Below, piece after piece: positions 16,912 through 25,384 of a stretch of DNA of 64,000 bases. This DNA comes from Prosthecomicrobium sp. N25 (GTDB lineage: Bacteria > Pseudomonadota > Alphaproteobacteria > Rhizobiales > Ancalomicrobiaceae): contig NZ_JBBCAT010000007.1 in the NCBI RefSeq assembly GCF_037203705.1, positions 1-64,000 on the forward strand. The letters are read 5' to 3'. The first letter of the stretch is position 1. Each line of letters opens with the position of its first letter. The translations under genes were made by a program, and so were the position numbers. Under the pieces are notes generated by a model, which was not told where the DNA came from, made no database searches, and saw only the letters and a program-made list of their open reading frames with translations.

Positions 16912-18462
16912 TCAGGGGCCCTCGATGACCCGCCGCCCCGCGTCCCGGAACGCCGCCCGCGCGCCGGCGTCGAAGTAGAACATGTGTCCGCCGGGATAGA
17001 CCTCCAGGCGCAAACGCTGGCCGACCTCAGGGACCGCGATCTGGTCGAGCACCAGCCTGCTCGCCATGTAGGGAGTCACCAGGTCGGCGCGGCCGTGCAC
17101 CACCGTCACGGTCAGGGTCGGGTCGGCCGCCAGGGCCTCGGCGAGCGCGGAGGCCGATTGCGGCGCCCCGAGGGGCCGTCCCCAATCCCACTGCCGGTTG
17201 ACCTGGTTGGACAGCACCTCGTATCGCCGCCGCACCGGCCAGTTCAGCCGACCCGCATAGAGCTCGCGCGCGGCCGAGGTCAGGGGAGCCCGCAAGGCGT
17301 CGAGCACCGGATCGGAACCGTGGCCCTCGTCGAAGGGCGAGGGGTCGAGGCCGAGCGCGGTCGCGTCGTAGAGGCTCGCGATCCGGCCCGACCGGCGCTC
17401 GACCTCGCTCACGAAGGTGCCCGCGTCGATCCGCCCGCCCTGCCGCGCCACCAGTGCCGGGTCGAGCCCGGTCAGCCGCGCCACTTCGGCGGCCAGGCGG
17501 TTCCGGGCCGTGCTGTCGCGCGGGCCGCGGAGCAGATCCGCCAGGTAGTCCCCTGTGGCGTAGCGCTCCACGGCCGCCAGGTCGCCCGGATCGCCGAGCG
17601 CCGGGTCGAGCGCCCGCGCCGCCGCCACCATGCTGGGGAAGGTCGCCGCCGCCGCGATCGGGTTGCGGCCGTCGCGCATGCGGAAATCGAGGACGGGCGA
17701 AACCAGCACGAGCCCCTTCAGCCCGATCCCGTGATCGTTCGCCAGCTTGCGGGCGAGGAGCGGGCCGCGGAAGCCGCCGTAGCTCTCGCCCACGAAGAAT
17801 TTCGGCGAGGCTTCGCGCCGGTTCTCCTCCACCCAGCGCCTGATCGTGGCGGCCAGCATCTCGATGTCGCCGTCGATGGAGAAGAACGTCCGCCGGACGT
17901 CGTCGCCGGTGGCGACAAGGCGGCTGTAGCCGGTGCCGACCGGGTCGAGGAAGACGAGATCCGTGAAGGGCAGCCAGGTCTCCGGGTTGGGGGCGAGGTC
18001 GGGCGGCGTCGACGGCGGCACGGCGGCGCGGTCGAGGGGCAGGCGCCAGGGTCCGAGCGCGCCGAACTGCAGCCAGGCCGAGGAGGCCCCCGGCCCCCCG
18101 TTGACCACGAAGGTGACGGGCCGTCGCCGCGGGTCGGCGCCGTCGACCCGGTAGGTTGTCTGGGCAATGTCCGCCAGGACCGTTCCGCGCTCCTCCGTGA
18201 GCCGGATCGCGCCGGCCACCGCCGTGAAGGTCAGGTCCCCGACCCGATGGGTCGTGGTCGAGGCGGCCGGCAGCTCCCCGGGCACCGGCTCGGCGGCGAC
18301 GCGCGCCTGGGCGCCCGGCCCGGGACCGCCGCGGCGGCCCTGCTGGTCGCCGCTCTCGGCCGCCGGCTCGCCCTGCGCCCGCACCCCCTGGCCGGCCGGC
18401 AGGAGCACGGCCACCGCGAGGAGGAGCGTCGCCAGGAGCCGGCGCGGTGAGGTCTCGGTCAT
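16912..18462 (-). CDS. Exported S10-family serine carboxypeptidase-like peptidase
   Basis: A 516-residue protein with a signal peptide (RRLLATLLLAVAVLLPAGQG) and an alpha/beta-hydrolase fold typical of peptidase S10. Visible are VVNGGPGASSAW (oxyanion region), FLDPVGTGYSRL, the nucleophile motif FFVGESYGGFRGP, the acid region VHGRADLVTPY and the catalytic His in YPGGHMFYF. Family members remove C-terminal residues from peptides at acidic pH; bacterial homologues are exported and little studied. I start at 18462, nearest the signal peptide, with GGAG upstream; an ATG at 18486 would add eight residues. No operon partner is evident. Confidence 0.87.
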   Translation of the reverse strand: MTETSPRRLLATLLLAVAVLLPAGQGVRAQGEPAAESGDQQGRRGGPGPGAQARVAAEPVPGELPAASTTTHRVGDLTFTAVAGAIRLTEERGTVLADIAQTTYRVDGADPRRRPVTFVVNGGPGASSAWLQFGALGPWRLPLDRAAVPPSTPPDLAPNPETWLPFTDLVFLDPVGTGYSRLVATGDDVRRTFFSIDGDIEMLAATIRRWVEENRREASPKFFVGESYGGFRGPLLARKLANDHGIGLKGLVLVSPVLDFRMRDGRNPIAAAATFPSMVAAARALDPALGDPGDLAAVERYATGDYLADLLRGPRDSTARNRLAAEVARLTGLDPALVARQGGRIDAGTFVSEVERRSGRIASLYDATALGLDPSPFDEGHGSDPVLDALRAPLTSAARELYAGRLNWPVRRRYEVLSNQVNRQWDWGRPLGAPQSASALAEALAADPTLTVTVVHGRADLVTPYMASRLVLDQIAVPEVGQRLRLEVYPGGHMFYFDAGARAAFRDAGRRVIEGP

Positions 18463-18561
18463 CGTCGTCACGCTCCGGTTCGTCATGGGCCGCCGCTGAA
18501 CTTACCGGCCGGCTCGCGGGTTCCTCTGATCACGGTCGCGCGAGGCGAGGGAGTACGGGCG

Positions 18562-18963
18562 ATGTCGGACGTGCGAGCGATGTGCGCCATCGGCAGGCGG
18601 GGCCAACTCGGCCTCGACGGCCACATGCCCTGGGAGGGCGAGACGGGTCCCGAATACCGCGCCGACGTGGAGCGCTTCTGGGCCGCGACCCGCGGGGCCG
18701 TGCTGCTGGTCGGCCCGCGCACCATGGCGTCCATCCCGGCCGAGGCCTATGCGGAGCGGACCATCATCGGCATCCGCTCCCACATGGACCCGGCCGAGAC
18801 GATCGCCCGCCACCGCGGCCGCTGCGTCTACATCGGCGGCGGCGGGGCGGTCTGGCGTGCCTACGCCCCCTTCATCCGCCACTGGGACATCACGCGCCTG
18901 CCCTATGACGGGCCCGCCGACCTGTGGTTCGACCCCACCTGGCTCACCCTCGGCCGGACCTGA
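18562..18963 (+). CDS. Short dihydrofolate reductase-like protein
   Basis: A 133-residue protein with the layout of dihydrofolate reductase but shorter than the usual 160 residues. Visible are CAIGRRGQLGLDGHMPW (equivalent of the N-terminal strand and Met20-loop Pro-Trp), DVERFWAATRGAVLLVGPRTMASIP (helix with substrate region and cofactor-binding strand), and YIGGGGAVWRAY (the GGG cofactor-binding motif). It could reduce folate or a related pterin; missing central strands make true DHFR activity uncertain. The gene is divergent from the S10 peptidase across a 99-bp gap. Confidence 0.75.
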   Translation: MSDVRAMCAIGRRGQLGLDGHMPWEGETGPEYRADVERFWAATRGAVLLVGPRTMASIPAEAYAERTIIGIRSHMDPAETIARHRGRCVYIGGGGAVWRAYAPFIRHWDITRLPYDGPADLWFDPTWLTLGRT

Positions 18964-19008
18964 CCGCCCCGGCCTTGCAGGAACCGGCGCGGAACCCCGC
19001 GGCGCCTC

Positions 19009-19033
19009 GGAACAATCGCGCCTGAGACGGGTT
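19009..19033 (+). promoter_or_regulatory. EcfG-like promoter candidate for the three-gene envelope operon
   Basis: GGAAC at 19009-19013 is separated by 16 bp from GGTT at 19030-19033. The alphaproteobacterial general-stress sigma factor EcfG prefers GGAAC-N16/17-CGTT, so there is one mismatch in the -10 element. Two further GGAAC copies lie just upstream (near 18980 and 18991). The distance to the ATG at 19147 is about 110 bp. Confidence 0.4.
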
Positions 19034-19146
19034 CGCTTTATCGGCACCGGTCGCGCTTTCTGCCGATCCCCCAAGCGGAAGGACCGGCCGGCTTCACACC
19101 TTTTCCGGACCGACAGCAGGTCTCCTGCGCGAGGGAGGAATCCAAG

Positions 19147-20514
19147 ATGGACACTTCAATGGGCAACCGCCACGACCCCGGGTCGGCCGCGCGGGATGCG
19201 ACCGGACGCACGTCCGGCACCGGCGCCGACGAGAGGCTCGCCTCCGTCAGCAAAGACATGCGCGAGGATCTCGGCACCATGTCCGAGGCCGCCCGCCAGA
19301 AGGCGAGCGAACTCGCCGACACGGCCTACCAGAAGGGCAGCGAATACGCCGACGCGGCCACCCGCAAGGCGGACGAGTATGCCCGCGACTACATCCAGTC
19401 GGGCGCCGAGACGGTGCATCATGCGACCCGCGCCGTCCACAAGGCGGCCGACGAGCTGGAGCGCACGTCCCCCGAGCTCGCGAGCTACGCCCGCGACGCC
19501 GCCCAGGCCGTCGACGACTTCGCCGACTCGATGAAGAACCGCGGCCTGCGCGGCCTCATCCGCGACGTCGACGACTTCGCCCGCCGCGAGCCTCTCGCCT
19601 TCTTCGGCATGACGCTCGCCGCCGGCTTCGCGGTCTCGCGCTTCCTGTCGAGCACCGCGCGTCACGACCGCCGGATGAGCGAGATGGGCCGCGGCCAGGG
19701 CTCCTACGGCCAGGGTTCCGCCGGACGCTCCGGCTACGGCGAGACCGACTACGGCCGCAGCCCGTCCGCGGGCATGCATCGCGGCATGGGCGGCAGCTCC
19801 GATTATACGGGCGGCATGTCCTCCAACGAGAACCGCCGCTACGGCGCCCGCAACGACAGCTACGCCGGCCGCGACAGCGGCGCGGGCCGCGGTGGTATGG
19901 GCGGGTCCTCGACCGAGACCTACGGCGCGCGCAGCGGTTCCTCGCCGGGCGGCTCGGGCTACGGCCACGAGAGCGGCGTCGGCCGCGGCGGGTCCTCCAC
20001 GGGCGGCTCGTCGACCGGCGGCATGGGCTCCGCCGGCCGCACCGCGGGCGCTTCGACGACCGGCGCCGGCATCGGCGCCGGCTCCACCACCCTCGGCGGC
20101 ACCACCGGCTCCGGCGCCACCGAGCACAGCCGCCACCTCGACAGCCTCGGCCACGGCACCGGCTCGTCCGGGTCCACCGGCTCCGGGCTTGGCTCCGGTA
20201 CGGGCAGTTCCGGCACGGGCTCGATGACCGGCGGATCGTCCGGCAGCGGCTCATCCGGCCTCGGCGCCAGCACCTCCGGCATCGGCGGCTCCGGCAGCAC
20301 GACGGGCGGCACGGGCCACGGCTCGAGCGGTTCCGCCGGCGGCAGGACCGGCCTCTCCGGCTCGACCGGAACCGGAAGCACCGGCACGCCGGGCTCGACG
20401 GGGGCGACCAGCGCCGCCAACGGCCTGCGCACCGGAACCGAGAACCGCTCCGGCGGCGATCCCACCGGCACGGGCCCGCTCGGCTCGGGCAAGACGCCGC
20501 CCAAGGAGGACTGA
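19147..20514 (+). CDS. Amphipathic-helix membrane-anchored protein with Gly/Ser/Thr-rich tail
   Basis: A 455-residue protein. The N-terminal 140 residues form long amphipathic helices with Ala/Asp/Lys heptads (MSEAARQKASELADTAYQK), reminiscent of LEA-like and ElaB-like stress proteins. A conserved anchor follows at 140-165: the segment RDVDDFARREPLAFFGMTLA leading into a hydrophobic helix. The remaining 280 residues are low-complexity Gly/Ser/Thr/Tyr-rich sequence. I recall short homologues of the N-terminal part in Hyphomicrobiales beside holin-like and DUF3618 genes; the long tail is unusual. A strong Shine-Dalgarno (gagggaggaatccaag) precedes the ATG. No enzymatic motif is visible. A role in envelope stress is inferred from the operon and promoter. 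Confidence 0.75.
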   Translation: MDTSMGNRHDPGSAARDATGRTSGTGADERLASVSKDMREDLGTMSEAARQKASELADTAYQKGSEYADAATRKADEYARDYIQSGAETVHHATRAVHKAADELERTSPELASYARDAAQAVDDFADSMKNRGLRGLIRDVDDFARREPLAFFGMTLAAGFAVSRFLSSTARHDRRMSEMGRGQGSYGQGSAGRSGYGETDYGRSPSAGMHRGMGGSSDYTGGMSSNENRRYGARNDSYAGRDSGAGRGGMGGSSTETYGARSGSSPGGSGYGHESGVGRGGSSTGGSSTGGMGSAGRTAGASTTGAGIGAGSTTLGGTTGSGATEHSRHLDSLGHGTGSSGSTGSGLGSGTGSSGTGSMTGGSSGSGSSGLGASTSGIGGSGSTTGGTGHGSSGSAGGRTGLSGSTGTGSTGTPGSTGATSAANGLRTGTENRSGGDPTGTGPLGSGKTPPKED

Positions 20515-20517
20515 CCC

Positions 20518-20904
20518 ATGGACACCCAAAGGTCCGTGATCGACCTCTTCGGCGATCTCGTCGATCAGATGTCGACGCTGTTCCGCAAGGAGATCCAGCT
20601 CGCCAAGACGGAGATGACCGAGAAGGCGGGCCAGTTCGCCGGAGGCGCCGCCCAGGTCGGCGTCGGCGGCGTGCTGCTGCTGGCGGCGCTGCTCTTCTTC
20701 CTGCACGCGGTCGTGGCTTGGCTCGACTACGCAGGCCTCGATCCGCGATGGGGCTTCCTCATCGTCGCGATCCTGGTCGGCGCCGGCGGCTACCTCATGC
20801 TGAACCGCGGCAAGAACGAAATGAAGGCCACCAACCTCACCCCCGTTAGGACGACCGAGCAGCTGCAGCGCGATGCGGCCGTGGTCAAGGAGCAGGTCCG
20901 ATGA
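20518..20904 (+). CDS. Phage-holin-superfamily-like small membrane protein
   Basis: A 128-residue inner-membrane protein with an N-terminal amphipathic helix (IDLFGDLVDQMSTLFRKE, then IQLAKTEMTEKA), two transmembrane helices at about 45-65 and 75-95, and a basic cytoplasmic tail. This is the pattern of the putative actinobacteriophage holin III superfamily, which in chromosomes of Alphaproteobacteria is commonly found next to DUF3618 genes and is not phage-derived. It begins three bases after the stop of the preceding gene and ends inside the start of the next (ATGA), so the three genes form one translationally coupled operon. Confidence 0.82.
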   Translation: MDTQRSVIDLFGDLVDQMSTLFRKEIQLAKTEMTEKAGQFAGGAAQVGVGGVLLLAALLFFLHAVVAWLDYAGLDPRWGFLIVAILVGAGGYLMLNRGKNEMKATNLTPVRTTEQLQRDAAVVKEQVR

Positions 20905-22442
20905 GCAATATCGACGAGGCGGCCATGCGGGGCCGCACCAACGGCAGCCGCTCGAAGTCTTCCGACGAAATCGAGCGCGAGGTCGAGGACACCCGCTACC
21001 GGGTCCGCGAGACCCTCGACGAGCTGCGGGACCGCATGTCCCCCGGCCAGGTCGTCGACCAGCTGATGGACTACGCCCGCGGCTCGGGCGGCGGCGACTT
21101 CACCCGCAACCTCGGCCGCACGGTCCGCGACAACCCCCTGCCGGTCATGCTGATCGGCGCCGGCATCGCCTGGCTCATGGCCGGCGAGCGCCGCGGCGCG
21201 GCCCAGCCCGGTTACGTGGGCAGCTACGCCGGCTCCGAGCACGAACGCTGGGCGACGCCCGGCCCGCGCTCCTACCAGGACGCCCAGGGCTCCGGCATGG
21301 GCGGCATGATGGGCTCGGCCATGGACACCGCCGGCTCGGCCATGCACGCGGCCGGCGCGGCCATGGGCGGGGTCGGCTCCGGCGTGCGGTCCGCCGTCTC
21401 CGGGGCCGGCTCGGCCGTCTCCGGCGCGGCTTCGGGGATCGCCTCCGGCGCCCGCATGGCCGCCGATGCCGCTACCGCGACGGCCTCCGGCGTCGGCACG
21501 GTCGCGTCGACGGCCTATGACGTCGCCTCGTCGACCGCCTCCGGCGCGGCCTCGATCGTCTCGACGGCCTATGACGCCGTCACGGGCGTCGCCGGCGCGG
21601 TCCGGGATGCGGTCGTCGGCACCGCTCGCGGCCTCTCGGACGGCGCGCACATGGTCGCCGACCGGGCCGGCGGCATGGCGGGCCAGGCGGGCGAGTACGC
21701 CGGCTCGGCCACCGACATGGCCGGCGAGTGGGCCGAGAGCGGTCGCTACGCGGCCCGTCGCGTCGGCCGCCAGGCCGGCCGCATGGGCTCGAACCTGCAG
21801 CACGTCATGGAGGAGCAGCCGCTGATCATGGGCGCCATCGGCCTCGCGGTCGGCGCCGCCCTCGGCGCTGCCCTGCCCAACACCCGGGCCGAGAACCGCC
21901 TCTTCGGCGAGACCGCCGACCGCCTGCGCGACCAGGCCATGGACGTCGCCGCCGAACAGGCCGAGAGGGCCCGGCAGGCGGCGCGCGAGACCGCGTCCGA
22001 CTGGGCCGAACGGGCCGAGGAGACGATCTCGTCGGTCGGCGAGAAGGTGGCCTCGACCATGGACAGCATGGTGGGCGCCGGCTCGGAGCCGTCCGGGCAA
22101 CCGGGCCAGTCCGGCCAGCCGCGGACCGGATCCGGCACCGCCGGTTCCTCCTCGCCGACGTCCGGGAGCTCGGCCGGCCAGTACGGCCAGACGGGAGGAA
22201 CGGGCGCGCCGCGGACCGGCACCACCAGCGCCTCCACGACGGGCTCCGCCTCGCCCGGCTCGTCGACCACGGGCTCCGGCCCGACCGGCTCCTCGGGCGC
22301 CGGCCCCTCCGGCGCGGGCACGTCCGGCGGCGTCACCTCGACGCCGAAGACCGGCACCCAGTCCGCCTCCGGCTCGACCGAGCTCGGCGACGACTGGCGC
22401 CCGAAGGTGAACAACCCGGGCAGCGGCTCGCGCAACACCTGA
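20901..22442 (+). CDS. DUF3618 domain protein with Ala/Gly/Ser-rich extension
   Basis: A 513-residue protein. The N-terminal DUF3618 domain (residues 20-60) reads SSDEIEREVEDTRYRVRETL then DELRDRMSPGQVVDQLMDYA, followed by a short membrane segment (NPLPVMLIGAGIAWLMAGE). Residues 110-280 are a long amphipathic Ala/Ser/Gly/Val repeat resembling apolipoprotein-like helices (repeated STAYDVAS and STAYDAVTG). A second membrane-associated helix (PLIMGAIGLAVGAALGAALP) lies near 305. The C-terminal 120 residues are Gly/Ser/Thr/Pro-rich. Function is unknown; proteins of this kind are abundant under general stress in related bacteria (family knowledge, not shown here). It overlaps the previous gene by four bases and is followed by a strong terminator. 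Confidence 0.8.
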   Translation: MSNIDEAAMRGRTNGSRSKSSDEIEREVEDTRYRVRETLDELRDRMSPGQVVDQLMDYARGSGGGDFTRNLGRTVRDNPLPVMLIGAGIAWLMAGERRGAAQPGYVGSYAGSEHERWATPGPRSYQDAQGSGMGGMMGSAMDTAGSAMHAAGAAMGGVGSGVRSAVSGAGSAVSGAASGIASGARMAADAATATASGVGTVASTAYDVASSTASGAASIVSTAYDAVTGVAGAVRDAVVGTARGLSDGAHMVADRAGGMAGQAGEYAGSATDMAGEWAESGRYAARRVGRQAGRMGSNLQHVMEEQPLIMGAIGLAVGAALGAALPNTRAENRLFGETADRLRDQAMDVAAEQAERARQAARETASDWAERAEETISSVGEKVASTMDSMVGAGSEPSGQPGQSGQPRTGSGTAGSSSPTSGSSAGQYGQTGGTGAPRTGTTSASTTGSASPGSSTTGSGPTGSSGAGPSGAGTSGGVTSTPKTGTQSASGSTELGDDWRPKVNNPGSGSRNT

Positions 22443-22471
22443 CCGCGCCCGCGCGGCATCCGATAGGCAGC

Positions 22472-22498
22472 GGCCCCGCCCCTCGGCGGGGCCGTTTC
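22472..22498 (+). terminator. Rho-independent terminator after the DUF3618 operon
   Basis: A perfect 10-bp GC stem (cggccccgcc at 22472-22481 pairing with ggcggggccg at 22486-22495), a 4-base loop cctc, then TTT. It lies 30 bp after the DUF3618 stop and just before the 3' end of the convergent methyltransferase gene. Confidence 0.85.
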
Positions 22499-22518
22499 CG
22501 TGAAAGCTCTCCACCCGT

Positions 22519-23319
22519 TCAGGCCCGCCGACGGGTCGCGTGATGCAGCACGATGCCGGACGTCGTCGCCACGTTGAGGCTGTCGAAGCCGCCCGCCATG
22601 GGGATGCGGAGCGTCGTCATCCGCGCCATCAGGTCCGGCGCGAGCCCGGGCCCTTCCGCTCCCAGGAACAGCGCCACACGGGCCGGCGGCCGCCAGTCGG
22701 CCACGTCGGTCTCCCCGCCCGGCGACAGCGCCGCAGCCCGGAAGCCCGCCGCCTCCACGAGCGCGAGCGGATCCTGCCCGCGCCCGAGCCGCGCCGTCGG
22801 CACCAGGAGCGCGCCGCCGACCGAGACCCGGATCGCCTTGCGGTAGAGCGGGTCGCAGCAGTCGGCGTCGACCAGGACCGCCGCCGCGCCGAAGGCCGCC
22901 GCGTTCCGGAAGATCCCGCCCATGTTGTCGTGGTTTGCGATCCCGCAGAGGACGAGCACGACCGCCGGCCCGGAGAGCCCGGCCAGGAGCGCGCCGCCCT
23001 CGTGCGTCGCCCGGCGCCGCCCCAGAGCCAGGATGCCCCGGTGCAGCGGGAAGCCCGCGATCCTCTCGAGCACCGGCTGGGGCGCGACATGCACCGGAAC
23101 GCCGTCGAGAGCCTCCAGCACGTCCCGAAGTCCCGCCGCCCGGTTCTCGGCGATGAGCACCGACACCGGCTCGACCTCCGCGGCCCGCGCCAGCACCCGC
23201 AGGACGACCTCGCCCTCCGCCACGAAGAGCCCTTCGCGGCCGACCATGTCTCGCTCGCGGATGTCTCGGAAGGCGGCGATGCGCGGATCGTCAGGGTCGT
23301 CGATGCGGATCGGGGTCAT
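22519..23319 (-). CDS. TrmH/SpoU-family RNA 2'-O-methyltransferase
   Basis: A 266-residue SPOUT methyltransferase using SAM to methylate ribose 2'-OH in rRNA or tRNA. The C-terminal catalytic domain has the three SpoU motifs: GIANHDNMGGIFRNAAAFG (with the conserved Asn and catalytic Arg), LFLGAEGPGL, and IPMAGGFDSLNVATTSGIVL (knot-forming loop). The N-terminal 100 residues (REGLFVAEGEVVLRVLARAA) match the L30e-like substrate-binding part. The exact RNA target cannot be determined. It is convergent with the DUF3618 operon. Confidence 0.9.
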   Translation of the reverse strand: MTPIRIDDPDDPRIAAFRDIRERDMVGREGLFVAEGEVVLRVLARAAEVEPVSVLIAENRAAGLRDVLEALDGVPVHVAPQPVLERIAGFPLHRGILALGRRRATHEGGALLAGLSGPAVVLVLCGIANHDNMGGIFRNAAAFGAAAVLVDADCCDPLYRKAIRVSVGGALLVPTARLGRGQDPLALVEAAGFRAAALSPGGETDVADWRPPARVALFLGAEGPGLAPDLMARMTTLRIPMAGGFDSLNVATTSGIVLHHATRRRA

Positions 23320-23346
23320 GCCCCTCTGTAGCGCGGCCCGGCGCCG

Positions 23347-24300
23347 TCAGGAAACCCGGCTCGCCACGGCCGCCGCCGCGCCGAGCCCCGCCGTCGCGGG
23401 CTCGGCCGGGGTGAAGACCGTCACGGCCCCCGGATGCACCCGGAACCGGGCCGGCGTGAAGGTGACGAGCTCCCCGTCCGTGTTGATCGGCCGCGGCTTG
23501 CGGGTGCGGATCTCGAAGTTGGTGTCGCGCGCCGTGCGCACCTCGCTCCACAGCCCGTGCCGCCCGGCCCGGAAGCCGCGGGCGAGCAGGGCCAGCTTCC
23601 AGACGGCCGAGAATTCCAGGCTGTAGAGGTCGAGATGGTGGTCGTCGATGCGTGCCTCCTCGGCCACCGCGTTGCCGCCACCGTAGTAGCGCCCGTTGCC
23701 GACCGCGATCTGCAGCGTCTTCACCGTCTTCGACCCGTCCTGGTCGACGATCTCCGCCGTGAAGGGCCGCGCGCGAAGGAGCACCCGCGCCGCCGCGATC
23801 GCGTAGGAGAGCCGGCCCCAGCGCCGCTTGTGTTCGCGCGTCAGCGTTCCGGCGAGTTCCGCGCTGAGGCCGAGGCTCGCCACGTTGAAGAAGAGATGGC
23901 CGTTGACGTCGCCCACGTCGATGGCCCGCGCATGACCGCCCGCGATCACCGCGGCGGCGGCGGCGAGGTCAGTGGGCAGCCCGAGCGTGCGCGCGAGGTC
24001 GTTGGCCGTGCCGACCGGCAGGATGCCGAGCGGCAGCCCCGTTTCGACGAGCCCCTGGGCCGCGGCGTTGAGGGTGCCGTCGCCCCCCGCCGCGATCACC
24101 GCCTCGACGTCGCCCCGGCATTCCCGGATCACCGGGGTCACTTCCGTCGGCGAACGCGTGCGCACGGAGACGAGCTGCACGCCGGCCTCGTCGAGCCGCT
24201 CCAGGGCGTCCGTCAGCGGCCCGGCACCGCCCCGGCTCATCGGGTTGACGAGCAGCAGCGCCCGCCGCGGCCGGCGCGGATGTCCGGCCTGCAGGGTCAT
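23347..24300 (-). CDS. Diacylglycerol kinase-family lipid kinase
   Basis: A 317-residue YegS/DagK-type lipid kinase. The catalytic domain has LLVNPMSRGGAG, the glycine-rich nucleotide motif AAGGDGTLNAAAQGL and PLGILPVGTANDLARTLG; the C-terminal beta-domain contains VGNGRYYGGGNAVAEEARID. It phosphorylates a lipid head group using ATP at the cytoplasmic face of the membrane. The start at 24300 overlaps the stop of exoD by four bases (ATGA), so the two are translationally coupled; an upstream ATG at 24312 is less likely. Substrate identity is unknown. Confidence 0.88.
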   Translation of the reverse strand: MTLQAGHPRRPRRALLLVNPMSRGGAGPLTDALERLDEAGVQLVSVRTRSPTEVTPVIRECRGDVEAVIAAGGDGTLNAAAQGLVETGLPLGILPVGTANDLARTLGLPTDLAAAAAVIAGGHARAIDVGDVNGHLFFNVASLGLSAELAGTLTREHKRRWGRLSYAIAAARVLLRARPFTAEIVDQDGSKTVKTLQIAVGNGRYYGGGNAVAEEARIDDHHLDLYSLEFSAVWKLALLARGFRAGRHGLWSEVRTARDTNFEIRTRKPRPINTDGELVTFTPARFRVHPGAVTVFTPAEPATAGLGAAAAVASRVS

Positions 24301-24974
24301 GACCGGAGCCACCCGAAGGCGAAGTCGAGGATCTCGGCGCCGGCGAAGACCAGCGCGGCCGTCCAGGCGAGCGCCAGGACGGTGAGGAGCGAGCCGATCA
24401 CGATGGCGAGCCCGTCGCGCGCGATGAGCCCGAGCGCGAAGACCATGAGGGCGAGCGCCGGCATGAAGTTGCCGAGCGGGATCGGCAGGGTGATCGCGGC
24501 CCCGAGCGCGGCGAGCGGCAGGACCAGCACGATCCGCGCGGTCCGCCCGGACAGGGGCGTCCAGCGCCGCGGCTTCAGCCGGAGCTCCAGCCAGGCGAGC
24601 CAGGGCAGGACGCGGTCGAGGAAGCGCCGGAGCGTCGGCATCGGGATCTGCGCGCGGCGCATGAAGCCGGGCAGCCAGAGTCGGCGCGCGCCGGTCAGAA
24701 GTTGCAGCGACAGGAACACGATGACCGTGCCGAACACCATGCCGAGCGGGCCCGGGATGGGAATGAGCACGATCAGCGTGATGAGCAGGAGCGCCAGCCC
24801 GAAGCCGGCCTGGCCCATCCGGTCGACGATCTCGCCGAGGGGAATCCGGTCGCTCTCGAGCCCGTTGACGATGGCGGCGAGGCGGCCGGACGCCTGCGCG
24901 CGCGGCACCGCGACCGGGGGGAGTTCGGCGGCGGCGGAACGGGGGGTGAGATCGAGCGTCCGATCGGTATCCAT
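24297..24974 (-). CDS. ExoD-family exopolysaccharide-associated membrane protein
   Basis: A 225-residue membrane protein of the ExoD family. After a 45-residue N-terminal region (IVNGLESDRIPLGEIVDRMG) come hydrophobic helices GFGLALLLITLIVLIPIPGP and GMVFGTVIVFLSLQLLTG, the motif RRLWLPGFM, and C-terminal helices around LGNFMPALALMVFALGLIARDG. In Sinorhizobium ExoD is needed for normal exopolysaccharide and nodule invasion, but its biochemical role is unknown. Downstream and overlapping is the lipid kinase. No exopolysaccharide genes are nearby. Confidence 0.85.
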   Translation of the reverse strand: MDTDRTLDLTPRSAAAELPPVAVPRAQASGRLAAIVNGLESDRIPLGEIVDRMGQAGFGLALLLITLIVLIPIPGPLGMVFGTVIVFLSLQLLTGARRLWLPGFMRRAQIPMPTLRRFLDRVLPWLAWLELRLKPRRWTPLSGRTARIVLVLPLAALGAAITLPIPLGNFMPALALMVFALGLIARDGLAIVIGSLLTVLALAWTAALVFAGAEILDFAFGWLRS

Positions 24975-25154
24975 GGATCCTGGAAATGCCTTTTCGTGGA
25001 TGGATGCGCCCCGGCCGTACCGTTAGGAGATGGTCGTCCGGCCCGAGCTTTCAAGAGCCTGACCGCCGAGGCTCCTGCATGGGAACCCGCCCGGCCCGCC
25101 CCCGGTTCCTCACGCCGACAGTCGAGCCGACCCCGTCCAACCTGGAGAGCATTC

Positions 25155-25318
25155 TTGAAGATCCTGCTACCCGACGCCTCGGGGCTGATCGGCTCCGCCG
25201 CGCTCGCGAGGCTGCTCTCAGCCGGACATGCAGCCGTCCCGCTGTTGCGCCATGCCGCAGCCGCCCGCTCGGGGCCGAGGCGGCCTTCGCGGCGGTGCCC
25301 GGCATCCTGTGCTGTTGA
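25155..25318 (+). pseudogene. Remnant of an NAD-dependent epimerase/SDR gene
   Basis: From a TTG at 25155, preceded by GGAGAG with five-base spacing, the frame encodes LKILLPDASGLIGSAALARL then LSAGHAAVPLLRHAA. This is a typical beta1-alpha1-beta2 start of an extended short-chain dehydrogenase/epimerase, with the nucleotide motif degenerated to DASGLIG. After about 40 codons the similarity jumps to the next frame (GAEAAFAAVPGILCC), ending at a TGA at 25316-25318. The remaining 200 or more residues of such an enzyme are absent. I infer a decayed gene shortened by frameshift and deletion. The similarity is judged by eye only. Confidence 0.45.
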
Positions 25319-25361
25319 CCGCCTGCCCGGACCGTCCCTTTGCCCTTCCCCTGACGCGAAA

Positions 25362-25384
25362 GACCCCGCCGGTTTGGCGGGGCC
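25362..25384 (-). terminator. Rho-independent terminator of the Arg/Asp-rich protein gene
   Basis: On the minus strand the sequence forms a GGCCCCGCC / GGCGGGGTC stem with a five-base loop (AAACC), followed by TCTTT. It lies about 33 bp beyond the stop of the gene ending at 25417. Confidence 0.7.

Noticed and set aside
20518-20904. Prophage holin
   Set aside because: No other phage genes are near, and the gene is coupled to stress-type chromosomal genes; the superfamily name is historical.
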